A stretch of 64,000 nucleotides of DNA from an uncultured Collinsella sp. (GTDB taxonomy: Bacteria > Actinomycetota > Coriobacteriia > Coriobacteriales > Coriobacteriaceae): positions 23,101 through 87,100 of the forward strand of contig UQIW01000010.1 in the NCBI GenBank assembly GCA_900541235.1, given 5' to 3'. This document shows positions 25,366 to 34,632 of this stretch, one piece after another; the first letter of the stretch is position 1; every line of letters starts with the position of its first letter. The translations under genes and the position numbers were made by a program. The notes below the pieces were generated by a model that was given only the letters and a program-made list of their open reading frames with translations, made no database searches and had not been told where the DNA came from.

Positions 25366-26130
25366 ATGGCAGGAAGACGCGAAAAACTGCGCCGCGTCGG
25401 GATCATCCCCGAATACCGCGGCTTCACCCCCGATGGCCTGGCCAGCGGTGATGCCATCGACATGACCGTCGACGAGCTTGAGGTGCTGCGCCTGTGCGAC
25501 CTGGAAGGTCTCAACCAAGAGGCGGTCGCCCAGCAGATGGGCATCGCCCGTGCAACGGTGGCGGCCATTTGCAGCCGCGCGCATCGCAAGGTGGCCGATG
25601 CGCTGGTCAACGGACGAGCGCTCGTCATCGAGGGCGGCAATATCGCGTACTCCCCCATCGCCTCGACGACGGCCGCATGGCCAGCAAAGGAGGTCGGCAC
25701 CATGAGGGTGGCAACGACGTACGACAACGGCAACATCTTTATGCACTTTGGCCGCAGCGAGCAGTTCAAGATCTACGACATTCAGGACGGCAAGGTGCTC
25801 AACGAGCAGGTCGTGGGCACCGGCGGCACCGGCCACGGCGCCCTGGCGGGCCTGCTCGCCAACGGCGGTGTGGACACGCTCATCTGCGGCGGCATCGGCG
25901 GTGGCGCCATCAACGCGCTTGCCCAAGCCGGCATCACGGTATACGCAGGTGCCCAGGGCAGCTGCGACGCTTGCGTCGAAGCCCTCATCGCGGGCACGCT
26001 CGCGCAGACCGGCGAAGCCAACTGCGACTGCCACGGACACGACCACGAACACACCCACGAGCATGGCGAATCCTGCGGTTGCCATGGCCATCACGACCAC
26101 GAAGGCCACGAGGGCTGCGGCTGCCACTAA
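25366..26130 (+). CDS. DUF134 HTH domain fused to NifX/NifB-type iron-molybdenum cofactor domain, His/Cys-rich tail
   Basis: 254 residues in three parts. The first ~95 residues are a DUF134 helix-turn-helix: GFTPDG, MTVDELEVLRLCDLEGL, NQEAVAQQMGIARATVAAIC, ADALVNGRALVIEGG. Residues ~110-220 form a dinitrogenase iron-molybdenum cofactor domain: MRVATTYDNGNIFMHFG, QFKIYDI, GALAGLLANGGVDTLICGGIGGGA. The last ~30 residues are almost all His, Cys, Asp, Glu and Gly, a metal-binding tail. No nitrogenase genes are nearby; this fusion is widespread in anaerobes and probably senses metal or redox state. AAGGAG sets the ATG at 25366. Confidence 0.88.
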   Translation: MAGRREKLRRVGIIPEYRGFTPDGLASGDAIDMTVDELEVLRLCDLEGLNQEAVAQQMGIARATVAAICSRAHRKVADALVNGRALVIEGGNIAYSPIASTTAAWPAKEVGTMRVATTYDNGNIFMHFGRSEQFKIYDIQDGKVLNEQVVGTGGTGHGALAGLLANGGVDTLICGGIGGGAINALAQAGITVYAGAQGSCDACVEALIAGTLAQTGEANCDCHGHDHEHTHEHGESCGCHGHHDHEGHEGCGCH

Positions 26131-26185
26131 CGGCAAGCGCCTCGGTGCCGACACACGCCACGCACACAACAAACTACGCAACAAC

Positions 26186-26225
26186 GGCGAAGGCCGCCTG
26201 GAACACCATCCAGGCGGCCTTCGCC
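26186..26225. terminator. Strong 16-bp hairpin between convergent genes
   Basis: A perfect 16-bp GC-rich stem (26186-26201 with 26210-26225) and 8-nt loop lie between the DUF134/NifX gene and ffh, which converge. Neither side has a clear T-run, so it may be a bidirectional weak terminator or an mRNA 3'-end stabiliser. Confidence 0.6.
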
Positions 26226-26245
26226 ATACACGACTCAACTGGTCG

Positions 26246-27721
26246 TTACTTCTTATTGCGCATCTGCGCTTCCATCTGGCGCAGCAGGTCCATATCGGAC
26301 TTGGGGCCGCCCGTTCCTAGGCCACCCATACCGCCCAGGCCCATGGCATCCAGACCGGGAATATTGGGCATGCGCATCTTTTTGCCCTTTTTGCCCTTCT
26401 TACCCTTCTTGCCGCCGGCCTGCGCCTGATTGGCCATTGTGCGCATGCGGCCCATCATCTTATTCATCTCGCCCCACTGCTTCATAAGGCTGTTGACCTC
26501 GGTGGGGGTCACGCCGGCGCCCTTGGCGATGCGGGCGCGACGCTGGCCGTTGATAATGGAAGGACGCAGGCGCTCCTCCTTGGTCATCGACATGATGATG
26601 GCCTCGTTCTTGTCGAAGATGCCCTCGTCCAGGTTGCCGCCCATCTGGTTGAGCGCACGCTGGCCGCCGGGGAGCATGCCCAGGATGCCCTTCATGCCGC
26701 CCATCTTCTTGACGGCCTTCATCTGCTCGAGCATGTCGTTCATGGTGAAGCCCTCACGCAGCATGCGCTCGGCAGCCTCGAGCTGCTTGGCGTCAGCCGC
26801 CTCCTGGGCCTTCTCGATGATGCCGACGACGTCGCCCATGCCCAAGATGCGCTTGGCCATGCGGTCGGGGTAGAACGGCTCCAGCGAATCGGGCTTCTCG
26901 CCCATGCTAACAAACTTGATGGGCTTGCCGGTCACCTGGCGCACCGAAAGCGCGCCGCCGCCACGGGCGTCACCATCGAGCTTGGAGATGATCACGCCGT
27001 CAAAGTCGGTGCGCTCGGCAAACGTCGAGACGACGTTGACGATATCCTGGCCAGTCATGGCATCGACGACCATCAGCACCTGATCGGGCTTGACGGCCTT
27101 CTTGATATCCACGGCCTCCTGCATCATCTGCTCGTCGATCTGCAGGCGACCGGCGGTATCGACGATGACCACGTCGCGCAGGTGGTCGACGGCCTCCTGG
27201 ATGGCGCCCTTGGCGATATCGACCGGGTGCGCGCCGTCACCGCGGAAGACCGGCACGCCGATCTCGCCGCCGAGCGTTGCCAGCTGGTCGGCAGCGGCGG
27301 GGCGGTAGACGTCGCACGCGGCGAGCAGCGGCGAGCGACCCTGCTTCTTGAGCAGGTAGGCCAGCTTTACGGCTGCCGTAGTCTTACCGGAGCCCTGCAG
27401 GCCCACGAGCATGATGACGTTGGGGATGCGGTTGCTAAAGACGAGCTTGCTCTCGGTGGAACCGAGCATCTCGGTGAGCTCGTCGAGCACGATCTTGACG
27501 ACGTTTTGCGCCGGCGACAGCGACTCCATGACCTCGGCGGTCATGCAGCGCTCCTTGGTCTTGGCGACAAACTCCTTAACGACCTTGAAGTTGACGTCGG
27601 CCTCGAGTAGCGCCATGCGGATGTCGCGCATGGCCGAGGTGATATCGGCCTCGGTCAGCTTACCCTTGCCGCGCAGACGGTCAAATGTGTCGTTGAGGCG
27701 ATCGCTCAGAGAATCAAACAC
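26246..27721 (-). CDS. ffh: Signal recognition particle protein Ffh (SRP54)
   Basis: 491-residue SRP GTPase that binds signal peptides with 4.5S RNA and targets ribosomes to FtsY and SecYEG. N domain (residues ~1-85), G domain with GLQGSGKTTAAVKLA (P-loop), DVYRPAAADQL, DTAGRLQID, SKLDGDARGGGAL, and a Met-rich M domain with GMLPGGQRALNQMGG and MTKEER. A Lys/Gly-rich stretch and a Gly/Met-rich tail close the protein. GTG start at 27721, with AAGGAG upstream. It follows ftsY by 10 nt. Confidence 0.97.
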   Translation of the reverse strand: MFDSLSDRLNDTFDRLRGKGKLTEADITSAMRDIRMALLEADVNFKVVKEFVAKTKERCMTAEVMESLSPAQNVVKIVLDELTEMLGSTESKLVFSNRIPNVIMLVGLQGSGKTTAAVKLAYLLKKQGRSPLLAACDVYRPAAADQLATLGGEIGVPVFRGDGAHPVDIAKGAIQEAVDHLRDVVIVDTAGRLQIDEQMMQEAVDIKKAVKPDQVLMVVDAMTGQDIVNVVSTFAERTDFDGVIISKLDGDARGGGALSVRQVTGKPIKFVSMGEKPDSLEPFYPDRMAKRILGMGDVVGIIEKAQEAADAKQLEAAERMLREGFTMNDMLEQMKAVKKMGGMKGILGMLPGGQRALNQMGGNLDEGIFDKNEAIIMSMTKEERLRPSIINGQRRARIAKGAGVTPTEVNSLMKQWGEMNKMMGRMRTMANQAQAGGKKGKKGKKGKKMRMPNIPGLDAMGLGGMGGLGTGGPKSDMDLLRQMEAQMRNKK

Positions 27722-27731
27722 TAGTCACTCC

Positions 27732-28649
27732 TTAGTTGGACTCGCCCACCAGGGCGCGGCAGAAATCTTTGGCATTGAACTCCTGCAGGTCATCGACCTG
27801 CTCGCCCACGCCGATGCGCAGGATGGGAAGCTTGAGCTTCTCGGCCACGGCCATGGCGATACCGCCCTTTGCCGTGCCGTCGAGCTTTGTCATGATAATA
27901 CCGTCCAGGCCCAGCGCCTCGTTAAACTCAAGCGCCTGGTTGAGGCCGTTTTGGCCTGTCGCGGCATCGATTACGAGCACGACATAGACGGGCATGGGGC
28001 CGGCGGCCATTTGACCAGCGCGCTTACGGGTCACGTTGACCACCTTGGCAAGCTCGCGCATGAGCTCGGGACTCGTGTGCAGACGACCGGCGGTATCGAT
28101 AAGCACCAGGTCGCTGCCGCGCTTGTCGGCCTCGTCGAGCACGTCGTAGCACACGCTCGCCGGATCGGAGCCGCGGTCGCGCTTGATGACGGGAACGCCG
28201 GCGCGCTGGCCCCATACATCGAGCTGTTCGATGGCGGCGGCGCGGAAGGTATCGGCCGAACCGATTACGACGTTCTTGCCGCGAGCTGCCATGGCGCTCG
28301 CGATCTTGCCGACCGTCGTGGTCTTGCCGGCGCCGTTGATGCCCACAAACAGCACGCAACTCGGCGTATCGGCGAACGGATCGCGCTCAATGGGCACAAA
28401 GTGCTGCTCGAGCTGCTCAGCCAGGGCACGACGGAGCTGTGGGGCTGTCTTGAGGTTCTTCTTGGCCGCGGCATCGCGCAGGTCATCAGAAACCTGGATG
28501 GCGACCTCGGCACCCATGTCACCCATGACGAGCGTGTCCTCTAGGTCCTCCCAAAAATCTTCGTCGACCTCGCCGCCAAAGTAGAAGACCTCGTTGAGGG
28601 CCTCGCGGCTGCGCTCAAGTCCGCGCGAGAGAGCATCAAAGAATCCCAT
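27732..28649 (-). CDS. ftsY: SRP receptor GTPase FtsY
   Basis: 305 residues, the short FtsY form without the long acidic A domain. Motifs: GINGAGKTTTVGKIA (P-loop), SADTFRAAAIEQLDVW, DTAGRLHT, TKLDGTAKGGIAMA and GVGEQVDDLQEF at the C-terminus, all diagnostic of FtsY. Its ATG shares one base with the smc stop (TAATG). smc-ftsY-ffh is a conserved block that joins chromosome segregation and protein targeting. Confidence 0.97.
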   Translation of the reverse strand: MGFFDALSRGLERSREALNEVFYFGGEVDEDFWEDLEDTLVMGDMGAEVAIQVSDDLRDAAAKKNLKTAPQLRRALAEQLEQHFVPIERDPFADTPSCVLFVGINGAGKTTTVGKIASAMAARGKNVVIGSADTFRAAAIEQLDVWGQRAGVPVIKRDRGSDPASVCYDVLDEADKRGSDLVLIDTAGRLHTSPELMRELAKVVNVTRKRAGQMAAGPMPVYVVLVIDAATGQNGLNQALEFNEALGLDGIIMTKLDGTAKGGIAMAVAEKLKLPILRIGVGEQVDDLQEFNAKDFCRALVGESN

Positions 28650-31600
28650 TACGCATTCACGACCTTTCCGGTTTCGCGATCGAGTTTTTGCGAGACGACG
28701 CGACTGACGCCGTCAGCTTGCATCGAGACGCCGTAGAGAACGTCAGCGTCCTCCATAGTACGGCGCTGATGCGAAATGACCAAGAGCTGCGTATCAGAAC
28801 GCAACACGTCCAGCGCGCCGATGAGCTTGGACAAGTTGGCGTCGTCGAGCGCCGCCTCGACCTCGTCCAGTACGTAGAACGGCACCGTGCGCGTGCGGTA
28901 CACGGCAAAAAGCAGGGCGAGCGCCGTCAGGCTCTTCTCGCCGCCCGACATGAGCATCATCTTGGTGATGCGTTTGCCGCGCGGCTGCGCCACGACCTCG
29001 ATTCCCGTCTCGGCCGGATGCTCTGGGTCGGTCATCTCCAGATGAGCCTGGCCTCCCGGGAAGAGCATGGCGAAGATCTCTCTGAAGTTCGCATCGACCT
29101 TCTCGAATGTTACCAGGAACGCCTTGCGCATCTTGCGGTCGATAGCCACGGTGATTTTGGTGAGCGCCTTGCGTGCGCTCTCCAGATCGGCCAGCTGTTC
29201 CTCGATGTAATCGGCGCGACGCTTGAGCTGCTCGTACTCTTCCATGGCAACCTGATTCACCGGACCCAGGTTGTTGATTTGGCGCACGAGCTGGTTGAGC
29301 TCGCGCTCGGCAGCGTCACGGTCGGTGGGCGCGGGAAGCATGAGCGCTTCCTCGAGCACCGTGGTGCCGTCGGCGGTGATGGCCTTGATGGCCGCCTCCA
29401 CCTGCACCTCGAGCTTACCGCGTGCGACCTTGAACTCGTTTTGCGTCGCGGCGGCGGTATCAACCTTATCTTTGGCGCGAGCGACTTCGGCCTTGGCGTC
29501 CTCGATGGTCTTCTTGAGCGAGGCGGAGTCCGCCTCCTCGAGCGAAGCTTGGTCACGAAGGCGTGCGGCCCAGTCCGAGGCGCGCTCCAGCAGGGCCGAG
29601 TAGCGCTCGTGCATGGGATCGACGCGCAGTCGCAGCAGCTCAAGCGAGCGCGAAGCCTGGCGCGTTCCGCGGATACGGCGGTCGATACCCTCCAGACGAT
29701 GCTCCAGATCGGGAACGCGGCCCTTCAGCGAACGCAGGCGCTCGCTCGTCTGGGCCAGACGTACCTTGGCATCGGCGAGCTTACCGGCGGCCTCGGAGTC
29801 ATCGCGGCGCACACGGTCGAGCTCATCGTTGGCCTCGGCAATCTGCAAGCCCAAGTCACTCGCCTGCGCACGAGCTTCGTCACGCGAGCGAGTAAGTTCA
29901 TCCACGCGTGGACGAGCGGCACGGACGGCCTCGGCGGCCTGCTCACGGCGCTTGGAAATGCGCACGCGCTCGACCTCGGCGTTGTTGGCGCTTTGCTCAA
30001 GGCGGCCGATCTCGGACAGTAGCGAGCGACGCTCACCCTCAAGGCGGGCAATCTCGCCGGCGGCATCGCCCTCGGCAGCACGGGCCTCCTCGACGGCGGC
30101 GTTGGCCTCGACGACTTGGTCCGAAACATGCTCAAAGATAGCAGCCAGATCGGGCTCCAGGCCCTCGAGCTCACGGATGCGGCGCTTGCGCTCCAAGGCA
30201 CCCGAAGCCTCGCCGGCATCGAGCCCCACGCGCACCAAGCCGCCGCAGCACACGCGGGCGCCATCGGGAGTCACGTAGGTCACACCGTCAACGACAGGCG
30301 CAGTCAGCGCGGTGGCCAAGTCATCGACCACGTAATAGCCGCCGAGCAGCGCCTCGACAATCGGACCATAACCGGCGCGCACAGACAGACGATCGACCAG
30401 ACGAGAGCCGGCAGCGCCCTTGGCAGCTGCACCGCCGCTCACGCCGCGCGCCACCAGCAGTGCCTCGCCCGAGGCCTTCTTCTGGTCCAGGGCGGCACGC
30501 CCGGCGCGCTCGAGCGCATCAGCGTCATCAAACAACAGGGCATCGATATCGCCGGCAAGCAGCTGCTCCACCAGGCCTTCGAGTTCGCGCGGGGCTTCGA
30601 GCACATCACCCAGGCGACCCGTTATGTCATCGCCCAACGCCCCCACCAGTCGGCTCACGAGCGGCGAGCTGTCGGCCATACGGGCATCGAGTTTCTTTTG
30701 GCTGGCAAGCTCCGAGCGCACCTCGGACAGCTTGTTGCGCGCCTCGCTCTCGCGGGCACGCAGGTCCTTAAGGGCAGCGCGGGCGACCTCGGTGGTCTCG
30801 CGAGCATCGACCTGGGCTTGACGAGCCTGATCGAGTGCGCCTTCGAGCTCCTCAGCGCGGTCGCGACGGCTCTCGAGCGAGGCCGTAACCTCCTCGAGCT
30901 GCTCGTCAATCTGCTCCAGGCGCGAGGCGTACATGTTGTCCTCGACCTCGGCGTTGCTCAGCGAGTCCTTCACCTTGGCAAGCTCGAGCGCGGCGTTATC
31001 GGCAACGCGCTGCACATCGCGCTGCTCACGTGTGAGCTGCGAAATCTGATTGTCGAGCGCCACGCGACGCTCGTGGAGAGCAGCGGCGGCAGGTCCGGCG
31101 GCGTTAACGTCCTCCTGGGCCTGCATATGCGCGCCGGTCACTTCCTCGAGCTGGGCGCGCGCATCCTCGAGTTCCTCGACCGCGCGACGGCGCTGATGCT
31201 CGGAGCCCGAGATCTGTCCGCGCATGTCGGACAGGCGCGACACCATGTTGTGACCCTTTTCCTCGAGCAGGCGCATGTCTGAGTTAATGCGGCCGACCAC
31301 GTCTTGCATATGACGGCGTTGCTCGCCCAGATCGCCCACAAACAGGCCTTTTTCCTCGAGCATGACCTGAAGCTTCTCGAGCTCACGCTCTTTCTCGCCC
31401 AAGCGGTACTGCGCTAGCTCAAGCTCGGCCGCGCCCTCTTTGGAGCGGCTCTCCAGATCGTTCCACTGCGACTGCAGGGAACGCAGCTCGTCAACGGCCA
31501 GCATCTGCGTAAGCTCGTTTGCGCGCGAGGACAGCTCCTTGTACTTGCGCGCGCGATCGACCTGACGCTCCAGCGGACGCAGCTGGCGGGCGATTTCCTT

Positions 31601-32185
31601 ATTGATGTCGCGGGCACGGGTCAGGTGCTCGTCCATCGACTTGATCTTTTTAAGCGCACGCTCCTTGCGACGCTTGTGCTTGGAGATACCGGCGGCTTCC
31701 TCGATGAGGGCGCGGCGCTCCTCGGGGCGGCTCTGCAAAATGGCGTCGAGCTTGCCCTGACTGATGATGGAATGCGTATCCTTGCCCAGGCCCGAATCGT
31801 GCAGGATGTCCTGAATGTCCATCAAGCGGCACGGACTCGAGTTAATGAGGTACTCGCTCTCGCCCGAGCGATACATGCGACGGGTGATGGCGACTTCGTC
31901 AAAGTCGACAGGCAGCATATGGTCCGAGTTATCGAGCACCAACGTGACCTCGGCCACACCCACCGGCTTGCGCGCCGACGAGCCCGAGAAGATGACATCC
32001 TCCATGGCCTGACCGCGCAGCTGCTTGGCGCTCTGCTCGCCCAGGACCCACAGAATCGAGTCGGAGATGTTCGATTTTCCCGAGCCGTTGGGACCGACGA
32101 TTACGGTCAGGCCCGGCTCAAATGACATATGGGCGCGGTCGGCAAACGACTTGAACCCTTTGAGCGTGAGGGACTTGAGATACAC
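28649..32185 (-). CDS. smc: Chromosome segregation ATPase SMC
   Basis: 1178-residue condensin subunit that extrudes and organises DNA loops. N-terminal Walker A GPNGSGKSNISD (residues ~33-44), two long coiled coils (about residues 170-490 and 670-1000), a hinge between them with GDDITGRLGDVL and AALTAPVVDGVTYVTPDG, and a C-terminal ABC signature LMSGGEKSLTALAL followed by the Walker B VLDEVEAALDDAN. GTG start with GAGGAA upstream. It is in the rnc-smc-ftsY-ffh order. Confidence 0.97.
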   Translation of the reverse strand: MYLKSLTLKGFKSFADRAHMSFEPGLTVIVGPNGSGKSNISDSILWVLGEQSAKQLRGQAMEDVIFSGSSARKPVGVAEVTLVLDNSDHMLPVDFDEVAITRRMYRSGESEYLINSSPCRLMDIQDILHDSGLGKDTHSIISQGKLDAILQSRPEERRALIEEAAGISKHKRRKERALKKIKSMDEHLTRARDINKEIARQLRPLERQVDRARKYKELSSRANELTQMLAVDELRSLQSQWNDLESRSKEGAAELELAQYRLGEKERELEKLQVMLEEKGLFVGDLGEQRRHMQDVVGRINSDMRLLEEKGHNMVSRLSDMRGQISGSEHQRRRAVEELEDARAQLEEVTGAHMQAQEDVNAAGPAAAALHERRVALDNQISQLTREQRDVQRVADNAALELAKVKDSLSNAEVEDNMYASRLEQIDEQLEEVTASLESRRDRAEELEGALDQARQAQVDARETTEVARAALKDLRARESEARNKLSEVRSELASQKKLDARMADSSPLVSRLVGALGDDITGRLGDVLEAPRELEGLVEQLLAGDIDALLFDDADALERAGRAALDQKKASGEALLVARGVSGGAAAKGAAGSRLVDRLSVRAGYGPIVEALLGGYYVVDDLATALTAPVVDGVTYVTPDGARVCCGGLVRVGLDAGEASGALERKRRIRELEGLEPDLAAIFEHVSDQVVEANAAVEEARAAEGDAAGEIARLEGERRSLLSEIGRLEQSANNAEVERVRISKRREQAAEAVRAARPRVDELTRSRDEARAQASDLGLQIAEANDELDRVRRDDSEAAGKLADAKVRLAQTSERLRSLKGRVPDLEHRLEGIDRRIRGTRQASRSLELLRLRVDPMHERYSALLERASDWAARLRDQASLEEADSASLKKTIEDAKAEVARAKDKVDTAAATQNEFKVARGKLEVQVEAAIKAITADGTTVLEEALMLPAPTDRDAAERELNQLVRQINNLGPVNQVAMEEYEQLKRRADYIEEQLADLESARKALTKITVAIDRKMRKAFLVTFEKVDANFREIFAMLFPGGQAHLEMTDPEHPAETGIEVVAQPRGKRITKMMLMSGGEKSLTALALLFAVYRTRTVPFYVLDEVEAALDDANLSKLIGALDVLRSDTQLLVISHQRRTMEDADVLYGVSMQADGVSRVVSQKLDRETGKVVNA

Positions 32186-32195
32186 GGTTCCTCGC

Positions 32196-32921
32196 TTAAA
32201 CAGGCTTCTTGTTGAGAATCACGCCATTGGTGGTGTAACCCATACGGTCGAGCGCCTCGAGCGCGGCGGCTCCCTCGGCTTCCTTCTTAGAGGAACCGGT
32301 GCCGCGACCCTGACGAATGCCATCGATCAACACCACGGCGGTAAAGGTGGGCGCATGCGCCGGACCCTCGGATCCGATCAGCTTATACGCCGGAGGCTCG
32401 TGGCCGTCGGCCTGCACGCACTCCTGCAAAAACGACTTGGGGTTCGCAGGGTGTTCGGCACGCTCGGTAGCCAGGTGCGGCTTAAGCGTGCGGTGAATAA
32501 ACTCCGCCGCGGCATCCCAACCAGCATCCAGGTACAGCGCGCCCACGAGCGACTCATAGACGTTCTCGAGCGCCGAATGCAGGCCGCGTGCGCCCGTACC
32601 GGTCTCGGAGGCACCAAAGATGATGATGTCGTCGATACCCAGCTCGTGGGACACTTCAGACAACGTGGCGCCCGAGACGAGCGACACCTTCAAGCGGGTG
32701 AGCTTGCCCTCGTCAAACTCGGGATAGGACTCAAAGAGCGAGCGGGCGACGACGGCACCCAAAATGGAATCGCCCAAAAACTCCAAGCGCTCGTAGCTTG
32801 CCGAGACTGGCTGGCCTTCGACAGCCGAAGGATGCGTGAGGGCTGCGCGCAGCAGCACCTTGTCATTGAACTCATGGCCCAGAATCTCCTGGGCGCTCGT
32901 AAGTCGTTCGGATAAAGCCAA
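32196..32921 (-). CDS. rnc: Ribonuclease III
   Basis: 241-residue double-strand-specific endoribonuclease that processes rRNA precursors and mRNAs. Catalytic domain with YERLEFLGDSILGAVVA (conserved nonapeptide) and ENVYESLVGALYLDAG; double-stranded RNA-binding domain at the C-terminus with PKSFLQECVQ, GPAHAPTFTAVVLIDG and GSSKKEAEGAAALEAL. It starts with TTG; an AAGGAGG overlapping the acpP end lies 8 nt upstream, which supports this start. Confidence 0.96.
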   Translation of the reverse strand: MALSERLTSAQEILGHEFNDKVLLRAALTHPSAVEGQPVSASYERLEFLGDSILGAVVARSLFESYPEFDEGKLTRLKVSLVSGATLSEVSHELGIDDIIIFGASETGTGARGLHSALENVYESLVGALYLDAGWDAAAEFIHRTLKPHLATERAEHPANPKSFLQECVQADGHEPPAYKLIGSEGPAHAPTFTAVVLIDGIRQGRGTGSSKKEAEGAAALEALDRMGYTTNGVILNKKPV

Positions 32922-32924
32922 GAC

Positions 32925-33167
32925 TTAGGCCTCCTTGGCAGCTTCGATAGCGTCGACGGCGTCGGCGACAGAGTTGAGCGAGAGCAGGGTCTCATCATCG
33001 ATCTCGAGGTCGAACTCGTCCTCGATAGCCGTAACCAGCTGCAGGCGCTCGAGCGAGTTGGCATCGAGGTCGTCAAAGGTGGTCTCATCGCTAATTTCGG
33101 CAACATCGACGCCCAGAACGTCAGCAGTGACCTCGGCGATCTTGTCGAAGATTTCGGAGCGGTCCAT
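32925..33167 (-). CDS. acpP: Acyl carrier protein
   Basis: 80-residue acidic carrier of fatty-acid intermediates. The phosphopantetheine serine lies in DANSLERLQLV (about residue 38), where the common DSL reads NSL. The flanking VAEISDETTFDDL and FDLEIDDETLLSL are typical ACP helices. GAGAGGAAG before the ATG at 33167 sets the start; the frame is open upstream to 33257 but that part is not ACP-like. It sits between plsX and rnc, the usual lipid-synthesis cluster order. Confidence 0.95.
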   Translation of the reverse strand: MDRSEIFDKIAEVTADVLGVDVAEISDETTFDDLDANSLERLQLVTAIEDEFDLEIDDETLLSLNSVADAVDAIEAAKEA

Positions 33168-33203
33168 AGCGCTTCCTCTCATAGTGCATGAATACCAAAA
33201 GAA

Positions 33204-33225
33204 TGGTACCGCCCGGGCGGTACCA
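33204..33225 (-). terminator. 22-bp perfect palindrome between plsX and acpP
   Basis: A perfect palindrome with core GGTACCGCCCGGGCGGTACC, followed on the minus strand by ATTCTTTTGG. It is probably a partial terminator or processing hairpin between plsX and acpP, allowing acpP to be expressed differently from plsX. It could equally be a binding site; no regulator is suggested. Confidence 0.45.
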
Positions 33226-33281
33226 AGACACGGTTCTGATTCTACCCCACGACGCACGCCCCGAGGCGCATAACGCCGCTG

Positions 33282-34301
33282 TTATAAAACGATGCCGTCC
33301 ATGGAGTTGGCGACGTTCTCGACCAGTCCGGCACGTACGGCCTCAGCCGCGGCGAGCGTGCCGTTTTTGACGGCCTCGACCGACGTGGCGCCGTGGCCGA
33401 TCAAGACAACACCACGCAGGCCCAGCAGGATGGCGCCGCCCTTGGCATCGCCAGAGAGCTTGGCCTTAATCTCGCGCATCTGCTTTTTGATGAGCAGCGC
33501 GGCGATCTTGGTGCCGAGCGAGGCCATAAAGGCGCCCTTGAGCTCCTGCAGCAAAAACTTGGCAGCGCCCTCGGTAGCTTTGAGAGCGATATTACCCGAC
33601 ATGCCATCGGCAACGACGACATCGAAGTTACCTGAGGTGAGGTCGGTGCCCTCGCAGTTACCAACAAAGCCGGGAACGGCGGCCTTCATAGCAGGGAAAC
33701 AGGCCTTGGTAAAGTTGGAGCCCTTCTCATCCTCGGTGCCGTTGGCAAGCAGGCCCACGCGAGGATGCTCGATGCCCAGGACGACGCGGGCATAGGCGCT
33801 ACCCATCTGGGCAAAACGCACCATGTCATCGACCTCCACATCGGGGTTGGCACCCATGTCGCACAGCACCGTCAGACCGCCGGCGCGATTGGGCAGCGCA
33901 TTGGTCAGACAGGGGCGCACCGGCTGCTTCTTGCCTTCGGCCTGATACCTAAACGGCGTCACATAGGCGGTGGCGGCGGCGGTCATGGCACCGGTGGAGC
34001 CGGCGGAGAAGAACGCATCCGCGTTGCCCTTCTTAATGGCGCGGCAAGAAAGCACGATCGACGACTTACGCTTGGTCATCACGGCGCGAATGGGATCGTC
34101 ATCCATGGCGATAACGTCGGGTGCCTCCAGGGCCTCGACGCGCGCATGGGAGGCGGCAAAGGGATTGACGATTTCGGCGGAGCCAGCTGCCAAGACCTCG
34201 ATATCGGGATCGGCGGCAAGCGCAGCCTCGATACCATCGAGAACAACCTGAGGTTTCTCGTCTCCGCCCACAACGTCTACACAAACGCGAACGTTACTCA
34301 T
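33282..34301 (-). CDS. plsX: Phosphate acyltransferase PlsX
   Basis: 339 residues. It converts acyl-ACP to acyl-phosphate for PlsY in phospholipid synthesis. Family motifs: VCVDVVGGDEKPQVVLDGI at the N-terminus (the more usual form is DAMGGD), SAGSTGAMTAAATAYV, LCDMGANPDV, LLANGTEDEKGS, GNCEGTDLTSGNFDVVVADGMSGN and GVVLIGHGATS. AAGGAGC sets the ATG. It follows rpmF, as in many Gram-positive bacteria. Confidence 0.96.
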   Translation of the reverse strand: MSNVRVCVDVVGGDEKPQVVLDGIEAALAADPDIEVLAAGSAEIVNPFAASHARVEALEAPDVIAMDDDPIRAVMTKRKSSIVLSCRAIKKGNADAFFSAGSTGAMTAAATAYVTPFRYQAEGKKQPVRPCLTNALPNRAGGLTVLCDMGANPDVEVDDMVRFAQMGSAYARVVLGIEHPRVGLLANGTEDEKGSNFTKACFPAMKAAVPGFVGNCEGTDLTSGNFDVVVADGMSGNIALKATEGAAKFLLQELKGAFMASLGTKIAALLIKKQMREIKAKLSGDAKGGAILLGLRGVVLIGHGATSVEAVKNGTLAAAEAVRAGLVENVANSMDGIVL

Positions 34302-34317
34302 ATAAATGCTCCTTATA

Positions 34318-34348
34318 CAAAAATGGCCGACTCATTGAGCCGGCCATT
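34318..34348 (-). terminator. Terminator between rpmF and plsX
   Basis: An 8-bp outer stem (34322-34329 with 34341-34348) extended by an inner CTC/GAG pairing, followed on the minus strand by five T. It lies between the rpmF stop and the plsX ribosome-binding site, so it probably reduces read-through from the abundant rpmF message. Confidence 0.7.
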
Positions 34349-34388
34349 GTGGTTCCATTTGGAACGGCATCGCATCCAGAGTATACCG

Positions 34389-34568
34389 TTACTCGGTAAC
34401 GATAACCTCGCGGTCCTTGTAGAAACCGCAGCTGGGGCACACGTGATGCGGGAGCTTGACAGCACCGCAACGGGGGCACGTGGACTGAGCCGCAGCCGAG
34501 ATCTTCATGTTGGCGGAACGACGGGTGTGAGTGCGGATACGACCCTGCTTTTGTTTAGGTACGGGCAT
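34389..34568 (-). CDS. rpmF: Ribosomal protein L32
   Basis: 59-residue ribosomal protein, recognised by MPVPKQKQGRIRTHTRR at the N-terminus and the four-cysteine zinc ribbon CPRC ... CPSC, followed by GFYKDREVI. This is the zinc-containing (C+) form. AAGGAAGG precedes the ATG at 34568. It sits between the DUF177/YceD gene and plsX, the canonical position. Confidence 0.97.
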   Translation of the reverse strand: MPVPKQKQGRIRTHTRRSANMKISAAAQSTCPRCGAVKLPHHVCPSCGFYKDREVIVTE

Positions 34569-34632
34569 AGTGACCTTCCTTATGAACTATCCAGTGTGGC
34601 GATTACGCGCAAGTAGCGATACTACCACAGTT